Of a DNA stretch of 10,146 bases, positions 1-7,364 are shown piece after piece; the stretch's first letter is position 1, and every line of letters begins with the position of its first letter. The notes under the pieces are model-generated. The model was not told the DNA's origin and searched no databases. It saw only the letters and a program-made list of their open reading frames with translations. Source of the DNA: Methanosarcinales archaeon (lineage in GTDB: Archaea; Halobacteriota; Methanosarcinia; Methanosarcinales; Methanocomedenaceae); the NCBI GenBank assembly GCA_030666885.1, contig DAOUWY010000042.1:1-10146 (forward strand). The letters run 5' to 3'. Both the position numbers and the translations under genes were made by a program.

Positions 1-108
1 ATTATTACCGATGAAGTGTTTTCGGCTATCGTCCTGATGGTTGTGGTGTCGGTCATTGTCTCTCCTATGTTGTTGAAATTTGCAATTGATATGAAAAAAA
101 ATGAATGA
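1..108 (+). CDS. C-terminal end of a CPA2-type cation:proton antiporter (partial)
   Basis: The reading frame is open from base 1 and ends at TGA 106-108, giving 35 residues. The segment begins IITDEVFSAIVLMVVVSVIV and continues with SPMLLKFAID and a lysine-rich tail. This resembles the last transmembrane helix of Kef/NapA-type (CPA2) sodium or potassium:proton antiporters, where a helix with the pattern ISxEVFSAIVxMVxxTTxxTPxLLK is followed by a short charged cytoplasmic tail. The protein would be an integral membrane exchanger using the proton gradient to move Na+ or K+. Only the tail is visible, so neither the ion nor the subfamily can be assigned, and no regulatory TrkA-type domain follows. 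It ends 246 bp from the convergent surface-protein gene. Confidence 0.6.
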   Translation: MITDEVFSAIVLMVVVSVIVSPMLLKFAIDMKKNE

Positions 109-330
109 GTGGGGTTATCAACCGTGCAATCCTGATGGATTCTCTTTATCCCGTTCACTTTATCTCAACTTTGAAACACTAAAAAACATCTGTAGCCATT
201 CCGGTAGAATAATGGATTCCGTTTTGGAAAAAGGTGTATAAAGGTTGATGCTAAAGAGTCTTTTTGACATTGGATTGTTTGCACTTATTCTTTTGTATGA
301 CGCGCAAGCTGTAAAGTATATAAAGTATAA

Positions 331-349
331 GATAAAATTCGATTTTATT
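331..349 (-). terminator. candidate terminator hairpin after the 826-aa surface-protein gene
   Basis: GATAAAAT (331-338) can pair with ATTTTATT (342-349) around a TCG loop, giving eight pairs including one G-U. It lies just downstream of the minus-strand stop codon (355-357). On the minus strand it is followed by T-rich sequence (TTATACTTTATA), as expected of archaeal termination zones. The stem is purely AT, so it would be weak as RNA; the location is the main support. Confidence 0.35.
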
Positions 350-354
350 CTATA

Positions 355-2835
355 TCACTCCTTCCTTTTGAAAATATATGCAATTACCAGTAATCCTACG
401 AATGATAATATAATTTCGAATCCAGAAATTTCGTTGCCGGAGTAACTTGTTTTATTTATTGCAGTTGAGATTGGTGGTTCTACTTTGGATGATAATTTCA
501 ACAGCCAGATTGCATCAGAACTGTCACTTGCCAGGATAAAACCTCCATCAGAAGTCTGCTGGATCGAATGACCTATATATATTTCCCCCAATATGTCTCC
601 AAATGTCCTTATCCATTCTTCAGTTCCATTTACATCTGTTTTTAAAAGGTAAATATTACTCCCATTAGCTTTGCCAGCTATGATATATCCTCCATCAGAT
701 GTCTGCTGAACAGAATAACCCATATCCAGGCCAGGTCCCCCAAAAGTATAATTCCATTCTTCATTTCCATCTCCATCAGTTTTTAAAAGGTAAATATCAG
801 TCAAACGGGTTCTGAAAAACTGGCTACTACCAACAATTATATACCCACCATCAAAAGTCTGCTGGACAGAATAACCACAGTGGCCTCCAAAGGTCTTATC
901 CCACTCCTTAGTTCCATTTCCATCAATTTTTAGAAGGTAAAAGTTATTTACATCAACTTTACCGGTTATAATATAACCTCCATCAGATGTCTGCTGGACG
1001 TAATAACCTTCATCCAAATTTGGACCCCCGAATGCTTTGTTCCACTCTTCATTTCCGTTTCTATTTGTCTTAATGATGTAGATATCATTCCCCCCGGCCC
1101 CGAAAGACTGGGTATTGCCAGATATAATGTACCCTCCATCTATAGTTTGTTGAACACAATACCCTTTATCTCCAGATGGGCCGCCAAATGTCTTGTTCCA
1201 CTCTTCATTTCCATTCATGTCTGTTTTTATAAGATAGACATCATTTTCACCAGACCCAAAAGAAAAAGTATATCCGGATATGATGTATCCTCCATCAAAT
1301 GTTTGTTGAACAGATAAACCTCCATCCTTTTTTTTGCCTCCATACGTTTTATTCCACTCTTCATTTCCAATTCCATCTACTTTAAGCAGGATCACATCAG
1401 CAAGAAACGTGGTACCAGTTATTATATATCCTCCATTAGATGTCTGCCGGATGGATGGATTGGAAATGTCTGTCTGAGATTTTGTATACCACTCTATATT
1501 CGGTACTTCAGCACTTAATGAAAGAGAGGAAACATTTGCAACCTGAATGATTATCGAATTTGAATCCGAGGAAAAATATCTGCTATCTGCATCTTTATAT
1601 GTCACAATTGCAGCGTCGAATATGAATTCCCCTGGATTTGTTGCTTTTAGTGAATATTTCAAGGTTTGTTTTTTTCCAGGTTCTATATTTTCAAAGTTCA
1701 CTAAATCCGGTACATTTAAAATCTCGAACCCGTTCGGGATTGTGTCTTCAATTTCTACATTTTCAGCAATTCTACCGCCTATATTTTCAATTGTGATTGA
1801 TAATATTGCCCCCTCATTTTCTAAAATTATGGGTGGAGAGACTGATTTTGCAAGTATGAGATGTGGTGTTTTATCAATATTATATTCAGCTTGTACGGAA
1901 ACGGTAGGTTTTGTGGAGGCATATTTACGGATTCTAAACCAATCCCATTCACCGTCATGAATCGATATAAGCCCTACCTTATTCACGGTTTTAATATCAT
2001 TATTCATAAGAGTTACATTGTTGATAAGGTTCCAATTACAATCAAAAATTTCTACTTCTGCAGAATCTCCTGAAATCGTGGTACGGATAATATACCAAGT
2101 CCAGCTGTTAATCCCGGATATTGGAGACGTATTAAATTGATGCATCGATTCTGGTTTTGTTTTAATGTGTACCGACTTAATATCTCCGGTGTTTAATAAA
2201 AATTCCCAAAGCGAATTGGTGCCGCTCATACCACCTGCCACACCAACTTTATTACCTCTTATTTTTGATTCAATAATTATGTTATCTGTCAGGCTGATAT
2301 CTTTAATAAATATTGCCGATAAAAAGAAATTCTGAGCTTCATCAGATGGTTTAATTATTCCGTCATTTTCTATCCAATTTTTGTCATTATCATGCCATCT
2401 ATCGGTATACGTTCCATCATCAAAATCATCAAAAAATTCAAGCGTTTCCTCTCCATCACTCACATTGCTTGCTTCCTCATTTCCATAATACATTTTAATA
2501 TTTATATCCCCATTTGCTGGAATTTCTGGAAATTTTACCCAAATCCTTGCAGTTTTTTTATCCGGATCGTATTTTTCAATCCACATATCAAGCTCTTTTT
2601 CAAACTTAGTAAATCTAATGTCAGAGCCATCAGGCTTTGCATTATCTGGAAAATTTGAAGGATCAAATTTGAGTAAAACTTGATAGTCTTTTAAAACCTT
2701 TCCTGAATTTTCTGTAATAATAATCTCTCTATAATAATTCCAATCTCCTCCACCCGAATTTGAAAATGCAGAGGCTGTACCAACAATAGATAACAAAGAG
2801 ATAAAAAAAATAAGTGTGAAAATTTTCAAGGACAT
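355..2835 (-). CDS. Secreted surface protein: DUF2341, lectin-like, DUF11, seven-repeat propeller, SGF-type C-terminal anchor
   Basis: This 826-aa exoprotein is probably displayed on the archaeal cell surface. A signal peptide spans about residues 1-23 (cleavage near ASA). DUF2341 covers about 33-120, with WNYYREIII, PDGSDIRFTK, LDMWIE, ARIWVK, IPANG and MYYGN. A lectin-like (LamG-type) region runs from about 135 to 316 and ends in EWDWFRIRKY. A DUF11/CARDB-like beta domain covers about 325-432 (IENIGGRIAENVEIEDTIPN). Seven repeats of QQTSDGGYIIxG...YLLKTDxNGNEEWNKTFGG type fill 446-781. The tail has SGF (804-806), a hydrophobic helix and KRK (823-825), like an archaeal PGF-CTERM sorting signal with S for P. 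The ATG is supported by GGTGG upstream (2845-2849). Its first 430 residues are collinear with the upstream paralogue. Adhesion or ligand binding is inferred; no enzymatic motif was found. Confidence 0.85.
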   Translation of the reverse strand: MSLKIFTLIFFISLLSIVGTASAFSNSGGGDWNYYREIIITENSGKVLKDYQVLLKFDPSNFPDNAKPDGSDIRFTKFEKELDMWIEKYDPDKKTARIWVKFPEIPANGDINIKMYYGNEEASNVSDGEETLEFFDDFDDGTYTDRWHDNDKNWIENDGIIKPSDEAQNFFLSAIFIKDISLTDNIIIESKIRGNKVGVAGGMSGTNSLWEFLLNTGDIKSVHIKTKPESMHQFNTSPISGINSWTWYIIRTTISGDSAEVEIFDCNWNLINNVTLMNNDIKTVNKVGLISIHDGEWDWFRIRKYASTKPTVSVQAEYNIDKTPHLILAKSVSPPIILENEGAILSITIENIGGRIAENVEIEDTIPNGFEILNVPDLVNFENIEPGKKQTLKYSLKATNPGEFIFDAAIVTYKDADSRYFSSDSNSIIIQVANVSSLSLSAEVPNIEWYTKSQTDISNPSIRQTSNGGYIITGTTFLADVILLKVDGIGNEEWNKTYGGKKKDGGLSVQQTFDGGYIISGYTFSFGSGENDVYLIKTDMNGNEEWNKTFGGPSGDKGYCVQQTIDGGYIISGNTQSFGAGGNDIYIIKTNRNGNEEWNKAFGGPNLDEGYYVQQTSDGGYIITGKVDVNNFYLLKIDGNGTKEWDKTFGGHCGYSVQQTFDGGYIIVGSSQFFRTRLTDIYLLKTDGDGNEEWNYTFGGPGLDMGYSVQQTSDGGYIIAGKANGSNIYLLKTDVNGTEEWIRTFGDILGEIYIGHSIQQTSDGGFILASDSSDAIWLLKLSSKVEPPISTAINKTSYSGNEISGFEIILSFVGLLVIAYIFKRKE
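493..1500 (-). repeat. Seven in-frame coding repeats (predicted beta-propeller blades)
   Basis: Residues 446-781 of the 826-aa protein contain seven units with a GGY/GGF core at 468-470, 515-517, 567-569, 619-621, 663-665, 714-716 and 764-766, so the spacing is 44-52 residues. Each unit reads roughly QQTxDGGYIIxG, a variable loop, then YLLKTDxNGNEEWNKTFGG. Seven short beta-rich units fit a seven-bladed propeller (inference). The DNA is also repetitive: a 20-base stretch is identical at 689-708 and 977-996. The acidic Gly/Asn turns (for example DGDGN) could bind calcium, but this is not shown. Confidence 0.85.
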
Positions 2836-2844
2836 TTCGTCTAA

Positions 2845-2849
2845 CCACC
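2845..2849 (-). promoter_or_regulatory. Ribosome binding site of the 826-aa surface-protein gene
   Basis: The minus strand reads GGTGG nine bases before the ATG at 2835. It partly matches the archaeal GGAGGTGA consensus and supports this start. The 14 bases before the ATG match those before the paralogue's ATG (4399-4412) at 11 positions, so the leader was duplicated with the gene. Confidence 0.5.
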
Positions 2850-2892
2850 ATATTAGATTGTAACATTATTAATTTTTTTAATGGCATCTCAG

Positions 2893-2907
2893 TTTAAATT
2901 TTAAAAA
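2893..2907 (-). promoter_or_regulatory. Candidate TATA element for the 826-aa gene, overlapping the end of the upstream transcript
   Basis: The minus strand reads TTTTTAAAATTTAAA, which would place a transcription start near 2873 and leave a leader of roughly 37 nt. The sequence just before it, GGGGGCTCTTTTT on the minus strand (from 2915 down to 2903), could also act as a T-tract terminator for the 484-aa gene that ends at 2944. The two surface genes may therefore be separately transcribed. Confidence 0.35.
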
Positions 2908-2943
2908 GAGCCCCCTAACTGTTTAATGGAAACATCTCCGAGT

Positions 2944-4398
2944 TTACAGAGAAGGTGGCTTTCTATTTAAAAAATATACAGCTGATAGTAATCCTATAAT
3001 AAATAATAATGTTCCAAATCCAGAAGTCTTTTTCTCCATAGATGAATCAGTTGAGATATTATCCAACAATGTTTCATTTGTTATATTTGAGCTTGTTGAA
3101 GGTGGAGCAATGTCTACCTGAATAGTTATAGGATTTGATTCATTGAAAAAAACTGTGTCTCTATCATCTTGATAAATCACTGTTGAAAAGGATAATATAA
3201 ACTTTCCAGCTTCTGTTCCTTTAATTGAATATTTGAAGGTTTGCTCTTCTCCCGGTTCTATCCTTTCGAGAAATAATGATCTCGGTCCACTTATAAATTC
3301 AAAGTCTGTAGTAACTGTATCTACAATTTCTACGTTTATAGCATCATTATAACCAGTGTTTTCAACCATGTTTGATATTATTATGTTTTCTCCTTCTTGA
3401 ATTATGGACGAAGAAGTTGATTTTGTCAAAGTCAATGATGGTATTTCCTTTATCATATATTCTTCAGATATAGAAGTAGAAGGTTCCGGGGATGTGTATT
3501 TACGGATTCTAAACCAATCAAATTCACCACCTTGAGCGGAGATAAGTCCAACCCTATTACCAGTTTCATCATAAGAGGAATCTGCAGCAGAGTTGAGAAT
3601 GTTCCATTTATAATCAAAAAGTTCTACTTTTGCAATTGGTCCTAAAGTTGTGCTACGAATAATATACCATGTCCGATTGTTCATATTTAAAATAGGGGCA
3701 TATTCAGTTTGGAGGAGATTTCCATCTGATATTATAGAAAAACACACCGAATTTTTATATTTAATATCTATATGATAGAACCAACAATTCGAAGAGTCAT
3801 TCATCCGACTTGCCACACCAATTTGGTAACCTCTCAATTTAGATTCAATTATTATATTATCTGTGATAGCAATATCCTTAGCGTATAATGCTTTTTTCCC
3901 TTTATCAGTTTGTATTATTGTTCCTTTGCTTTGTGTCCAATTCCCTTCTGCTACTTCCCATTTATCTGTATATGTCTCATCATTAAAATCGTCAGAAAAT
4001 TCCATTACAGCATCTTTATTACTTACACTCCCTGCTTTTTCATTCCCATAATACATCCTAATCTTGACTTCCCCATTTGCTGGGATATTGGGAACTTTGA
4101 CCCATATTTTTCCTGTCTTCTTTTCGATATCAAATTCTTCGATCCACATATCAAGTTCTTTTGTGGATTTAGTAAATCTTATATCTGAACCATCCGGTTT
4201 TACTTCAGTTGGGAAATTCATCTTATCCAATTCTACAAATATTTGATAGTCATTCAATGTATTTCCAGAGTTTTCCTTAATCGTAATCGTCCTATAATAT
4301 TCCCAATCTTCTCCAGCCAAATTTGAAAGAGCAGAAACTATACCAATGCTAAATACTAAAACAGTGAAAAATATAAATATGACAATTTTTAATGTCAT
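2944..4398 (-). CDS. Secreted surface protein: DUF2341, lectin-like, DUF11, SGF-type C-terminal anchor
   Basis: This 484-aa paralogue of the adjacent 826-aa protein lacks the propeller. It has a signal peptide at about 1-23 and DUF2341 at about 33-120 (EYYRTITI, PDGSDIRFTK, LDMWIEEFD, KIWVKVPNIPANG, RMYYGNE). A lectin-like region at about 135-315 ends in EFDWFRIRKY, and a DUF11-like domain covers about 320-428 (IEPGEEQTFKYSIKG). A short Ser/Thr/Asn-rich linker carrying NIT and NET glycosylation sequons follows. The tail SGFGTLLFIIGLL...FLNRK (459-480) resembles a PGF-CTERM anchor, but PPSL follows the basic pair. It is probably displayed on the cell surface; the ligand is unknown. A good TATA box lies about 50 bp upstream. 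The gene is visibly AT-rich (16/60 G+C at 3961-4020). ATG 4398 is chosen because the signal peptide starts there, as in the paralogue. Confidence 0.83.
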   Translation of the reverse strand: MTLKIVIFIFFTVLVFSIGIVSALSNLAGEDWEYYRTITIKENSGNTLNDYQIFVELDKMNFPTEVKPDGSDIRFTKSTKELDMWIEEFDIEKKTGKIWVKVPNIPANGEVKIRMYYGNEKAGSVSNKDAVMEFSDDFNDETYTDKWEVAEGNWTQSKGTIIQTDKGKKALYAKDIAITDNIIIESKLRGYQIGVASRMNDSSNCWFYHIDIKYKNSVCFSIISDGNLLQTEYAPILNMNNRTWYIIRSTTLGPIAKVELFDYKWNILNSAADSSYDETGNRVGLISAQGGEFDWFRIRKYTSPEPSTSISEEYMIKEIPSLTLTKSTSSSIIQEGENIIISNMVENTGYNDAINVEIVDTVTTDFEFISGPRSLFLERIEPGEEQTFKYSIKGTEAGKFILSFSTVIYQDDRDTVFFNESNPITIQVDIAPPSTSSNITNETLLDNISTDSSMEKKTSGFGTLLFIIGLLSAVYFLNRKPPSL

Positions 4399-4440
4399 TT
4401 AATCTAACAACCTTGTTTAATAAAGTTAGTTATTAGGATA

Positions 4441-4448
4441 TATATAAA
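4441..4448 (-). promoter_or_regulatory. TATA box of the 484-aa surface-protein gene
   Basis: The minus strand reads CCTTTATATATATCC with a core TTTATATA, which closely matches the archaeal TATA consensus. A start 25-28 bases downstream falls near 4420 and leaves a leader of about 20 nt before the ATG at 4398. This is the clearest promoter in the window. Confidence 0.55.
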
Positions 4449-4459
4449 GGTTCTGAAAC

Positions 4460-4486
4460 ATAATTATATAATTCTATAATTATATA
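4460..4486. repeat. Pair of 11-bp AT direct repeats in the divergent promoter region
   Basis: ATAATTATATA occurs at 4460-4470 and again at 4476-4486, 16 bp apart start to start. The embedded TATAATTATA is itself palindromic. It sits between the divergent 484-aa surface gene and the P-type ATPase gene, where an operator could act on both. The sequence is low-complexity AT, so chance is a serious alternative. Confidence 0.3.
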
Positions 4487-4547
4487 GTTGTAACTTTTAA
4501 ATTAGAAAGCCGATAAGCCGGACAGATACAAACACATTTTCAATACC

Positions 4548-4555
4548 TTTATACC
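4548..4555 (+). promoter_or_regulatory. Candidate TATA box for the P-type ATPase gene
   Basis: TTTATACC at 4548-4555 would start transcription near 4576, giving an almost leaderless mRNA for the ATG at 4582. An alternative is the TTTTAAATT stretch near 4495-4503, which would leave a leader of about 60 nt that includes the weak AGGT at 4572-4575. The sequence does not decide between them. Confidence 0.3.
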
Positions 4556-4581
4556 TAACATGATATATTTAAGGTTTAACA

Positions 4582-7302
4582 ATGAAAAAAACCATATCAC
4601 CAAATGAAACCACATGGTACCAGCTATCTGTAGAACAGGTTCTCGAAATCCAGCGCTCAGGACGTTTTGGACTTACACCAAATGAAGTAAAAGCAAGACT
4701 TGAACGTTATGGGTACAATGAACTGAAATTCAAGAAACGCAGTGCGCTTGTTCGATTCTTAATGCAGTTCAACAGTCCGCTTATCTACATACTACTCGCC
4801 AGTGCCGCAATCACAAGTGCTCTTTATATCTGGGAAGGTGCGGATATGTTGATAGATACTATGGTTATTCTTGCCGTGGTTCTTGCAAACACGATCATCG
4901 GTTTTATCCAGGAAGGAAAAGCTGAGGCATCAGTAGAAGCGCTTGGGAAAATGATGACACCTGAGTGCACTGTGGTACGCGATAATAAAAAGAAAGTCAT
5001 ACCAGCAAGGGAACTGGTCCCCGGGGATGTAGTGATCCTTGAAGGCGGGGATAAAGTTCCTGCGGACATTCGGCTGTTCCATGCAAAGAACCTGAGCGCA
5101 GATGAAGCAGCCATTACAGGAGAGTCCGTGCCTGTGGCCAAGCACACAGACCCGGTTATGGAATACGCAACATATGCGGACCAAAAGTGTATGGTATTTA
5201 GCGGCACTTTCATTACAAAAGGAACGGGATCTGGAATCGTTATCGGGACAGGAGAGCAAACAGAAATTGGAAGAATCGCAAAACTGATACAGGAAACAAA
5301 GAAGATTGTAACACCGCTCACAAGAAGATTAGCAGACTTCACAAAATTCCTTGTTATTGCAATACTCTTGATCACGGTTTTTAATTTTGTACTGGCAGTA
5401 TGGTGCGGGTACGATCTGATGTATGCGTTTCTCGCATCTGTGTCCCTGGCAGTCGCTGCGATACCGGAGGGGCTTCCTGCGGTGGTAACGATGGCACTGG
5501 CAATCGGTGTGACCGCAATGTCACGAAGAAATGCAATTATCAAGAAACTGCCTGCTGCAGAGACCCTTGGATGCACTACTGTCATATGCTCGGATAAGAC
5601 CGGGACGCTCACAAAAAACCAGATGACAGTATCGCGGATATATTCGGGCGGAAGGGATTACATGGTAAGTGGGGTTGGATACAAGCCAGAAGGCGAATTT
5701 ACTCCATCCCATATGAGTAAAGAGTTTATTGGAACATTAAGAGCAAGTTATCTTTGTAATAATGCAAGTATTGTGGAGGAAGATGGATATTCCATCATCG
5801 GAGACCCGACCGAAGGCGCCCTGCTGGTTTCTGCAATGAAAGCAGGTATCGAAGGCAAATGGTTGCGGTTGGATGAAATACCGTTCGAATCTGAAAAACA
5901 ATATATGGCTACGCTGCATGAAGTGGGTGAAAAGCAAGTCATATTTATGAAGGGGTCACCTGAGCGGGTCATGGACATGTGCCGGACACGTATGGTAGAT
6001 GGAAATATCGAACCCATAAACAAGGGAGAAATACTTGAAAAAGCAGATGAGATGGCAGAAGAAGCACTCAGGCTGCTTGCCATGGCATATAAGATAACTG
6101 ATAAAAGATCACTTGACCAAAGCGACCTTAAGGATATGGTTTTTCTTGGTATCCAGGGGATGATCGACCCGCCAAGAGGGGAGGCAATAGAAGGAGTAAG
6201 AAAATGCAGGAGTGCTGGAATACGGGTTGTGATGATGACAGGGGATTATGCAATAACAGCGAAAGCCATCTCCAGCAAACTCGGGATCAATGCAGACAGG
6301 GTGATTACTGGGGATGACATGTCAAAAATGAGTGATGATGAACTGTATGATATCGTGGAAGATGTATCGGTATATGCACGGGTAGCACCTGAACACAAGT
6401 TCAGGGTCACAAAGGCACTTCAAAAACATAAACACGTCGTAGCAGTCACAGGTGATGGCGTGAACGATGCACCTGCACTAAAGGCAGCAGACATTGGGAT
6501 TGCTATGGGGATCACCGGAACCGAGGTAAGTAAGGAAGCATCTGACATGATCCTTGCCGATGACAACTTTGCAACGATCGTTGCTGCGGTGGAAGAAGGA
6601 AGGTATGTTTACAATAATATTAAAAAGGTTATTTTATATCTGCTCCCTACAAATGGCGGACAAGCGCTGCTGGTTCTGGGGGCAATACTGCTGTCCCCAT
6701 TTTTAATACTCTTCCACGACCGCCTTCCGCTCGAACCTGTGCAGATACTCTGGATCAATCTCTTAGCTGCGGTAGCACTCGCGCTGCCGATCATCAAAGA
6801 ACCGATGGAGAAGGATCTGCTCAAAAAACCTCCAAGGAATCCGGACGAACGGATAACCGATCCTCCGTTCTTCAAAAAGGTTGGATTGATCTCAATTGTG
6901 GTGGCGATATCAGGGTTTGCGATGTACTACTACTACGGGATGCCTGCGATCGATGGAACCCTGAACACGGATATTGAGATCGAGAGTCTGCTCACACGGG
7001 CACAGACTGCTGCGTTCACAACAGTAATAATGGTGCATATCTGTTACGTCATTACCGCACGTTCGATCACAGAATCCGCATTCACCTTCAATCCGTTCTC
7101 AAACAGATGGATGCTTGCAGGGATCGCGATCACTATCGCTGTGCAACTTACAATCGTCTATCATCCGATAGGAAATGCCATTCTCAAAACGGCGCCCTTA
7201 CCGCTCGACTGGTGGGGACCCATGATACTGGTTGCGCTTCCGGGATTTTTTGTGATCGAGATCGAGAAATGGCTGACGAAGTGGTTCGGGAGAGGGCAGT
7301 AG
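4582..7302 (+). CDS. P2-like cation-transporting P-type ATPase with an atypical ion site
   Basis: This 906-aa integral membrane pump should couple ATP hydrolysis to cation transport. The order is a cation-ATPase N-terminal domain (about 12-75), M1-M2 (about 66-109), the actuator loop with TGES at 179-182, PEGLP in M4 (295-299), DKTGTLT with phosphorylated Asp338, KGSPE in the nucleotide domain (457-461), MTGD (552-555), the TGDGVND hinge (623-629), and M5-M10 to the C terminus. Length and motifs fit the COG0474 family, and the catalytic cycle looks intact. Against the SERCA Ca2+ sites, Glu296, Asn691 and Asn726 are kept. The positions of SERCA Glu771, Thr799, Asp800 and Glu908 appear as Gln694, Ala729, Ala730 and Ile816. 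A Ca2+ pump is therefore unlikely, and the ion remains unknown. AGGT at 4572-4575 is a weak Shine-Dalgarno. The small S-layer-type gene follows on the same strand 62 bp on. Confidence 0.93.
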   Translation: MKKTISPNETTWYQLSVEQVLEIQRSGRFGLTPNEVKARLERYGYNELKFKKRSALVRFLMQFNSPLIYILLASAAITSALYIWEGADMLIDTMVILAVVLANTIIGFIQEGKAEASVEALGKMMTPECTVVRDNKKKVIPARELVPGDVVILEGGDKVPADIRLFHAKNLSADEAAITGESVPVAKHTDPVMEYATYADQKCMVFSGTFITKGTGSGIVIGTGEQTEIGRIAKLIQETKKIVTPLTRRLADFTKFLVIAILLITVFNFVLAVWCGYDLMYAFLASVSLAVAAIPEGLPAVVTMALAIGVTAMSRRNAIIKKLPAAETLGCTTVICSDKTGTLTKNQMTVSRIYSGGRDYMVSGVGYKPEGEFTPSHMSKEFIGTLRASYLCNNASIVEEDGYSIIGDPTEGALLVSAMKAGIEGKWLRLDEIPFESEKQYMATLHEVGEKQVIFMKGSPERVMDMCRTRMVDGNIEPINKGEILEKADEMAEEALRLLAMAYKITDKRSLDQSDLKDMVFLGIQGMIDPPRGEAIEGVRKCRSAGIRVVMMTGDYAITAKAISSKLGINADRVITGDDMSKMSDDELYDIVEDVSVYARVAPEHKFRVTKALQKHKHVVAVTGDGVNDAPALKAADIGIAMGITGTEVSKEASDMILADDNFATIVAAVEEGRYVYNNIKKVILYLLPTNGGQALLVLGAILLSPFLILFHDRLPLEPVQILWINLLAAVALALPIIKEPMEKDLLKKPPRNPDERITDPPFFKKVGLISIVVAISGFAMYYYYGMPAIDGTLNTDIEIESLLTRAQTAAFTTVIMVHICYVITARSITESAFTFNPFSNRWMLAGIAITIAVQLTIVYHPIGNAILKTAPLPLDWWGPMILVALPGFFVIEIEKWLTKWFGRGQ

Positions 7303-7354
7303 CGTACATTCAATAATATTCATACAAAAAATATTTACATCCAGACAACATTTC

Positions 7355-7360
7355 AGGTGT
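7355..7360 (+). promoter_or_regulatory. Ribosome binding site fixing the ATG at 7365
   Basis: AGGTGT precedes the ATG at 7365 by four bases and matches the anti-Shine-Dalgarno complement AGGTGA. The in-frame GTG at 7359 lies inside this site, so ATG 7365 is the better start. Confidence 0.65.
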
Positions 7361-7364
7361 GACT

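Noticed and set aside
109..354. Intergenic stretch checked for tRNA, small RNA or remnants
   Set aside because: No cloverleaf or conserved RNA motif was seen. Apart from the hairpin at 331-349 and a trivial four-pair stem at 113-123, it holds nothing that can be supported.
245..445. Short + strand reading frame of about 66 residues with AAGGTG upstream
   Set aside because: Its second half is antisense to the 826-aa surface-protein gene and contains the AT-rich terminator-like hairpin. The product has no recognisable motif and would need a TTG or close ATG start in an intergenic region.
493..1500. Repeated DNA units that might suggest a CRISPR array or satellite
   Set aside because: The repeats are in frame, about 130-155 bp apart, diverged, and encode a regular QQTSDGGY-type protein repeat.
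1547..1960. Open + strand frame of 137 codons
   Set aside because: It lies antisense within the DUF11/lectin part of the 826-aa gene and has no coherent protein features.
4824..5612. Long open frame (262 codons) on the minus strand
   Set aside because: It is fully antisense to the P-type ATPase, which has unmistakable family motifs over the same bases. The minus-strand product shows no domain.
4582..7302. Annotation of the P-type ATPase as a Ca2+ pump
   Set aside because: The PEGLP motif suggests it, but the residues matching SERCA Glu771, Thr799, Asp800 and Glu908 are Gln, Ala, Ala and Ile.
7359..7364. GTG start at 7359 for the small S-layer-type protein
   Set aside because: This GTG lies within the AGGTGT ribosome binding site. 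The ATG at 7365 has proper spacing and gives a normal signal peptide.
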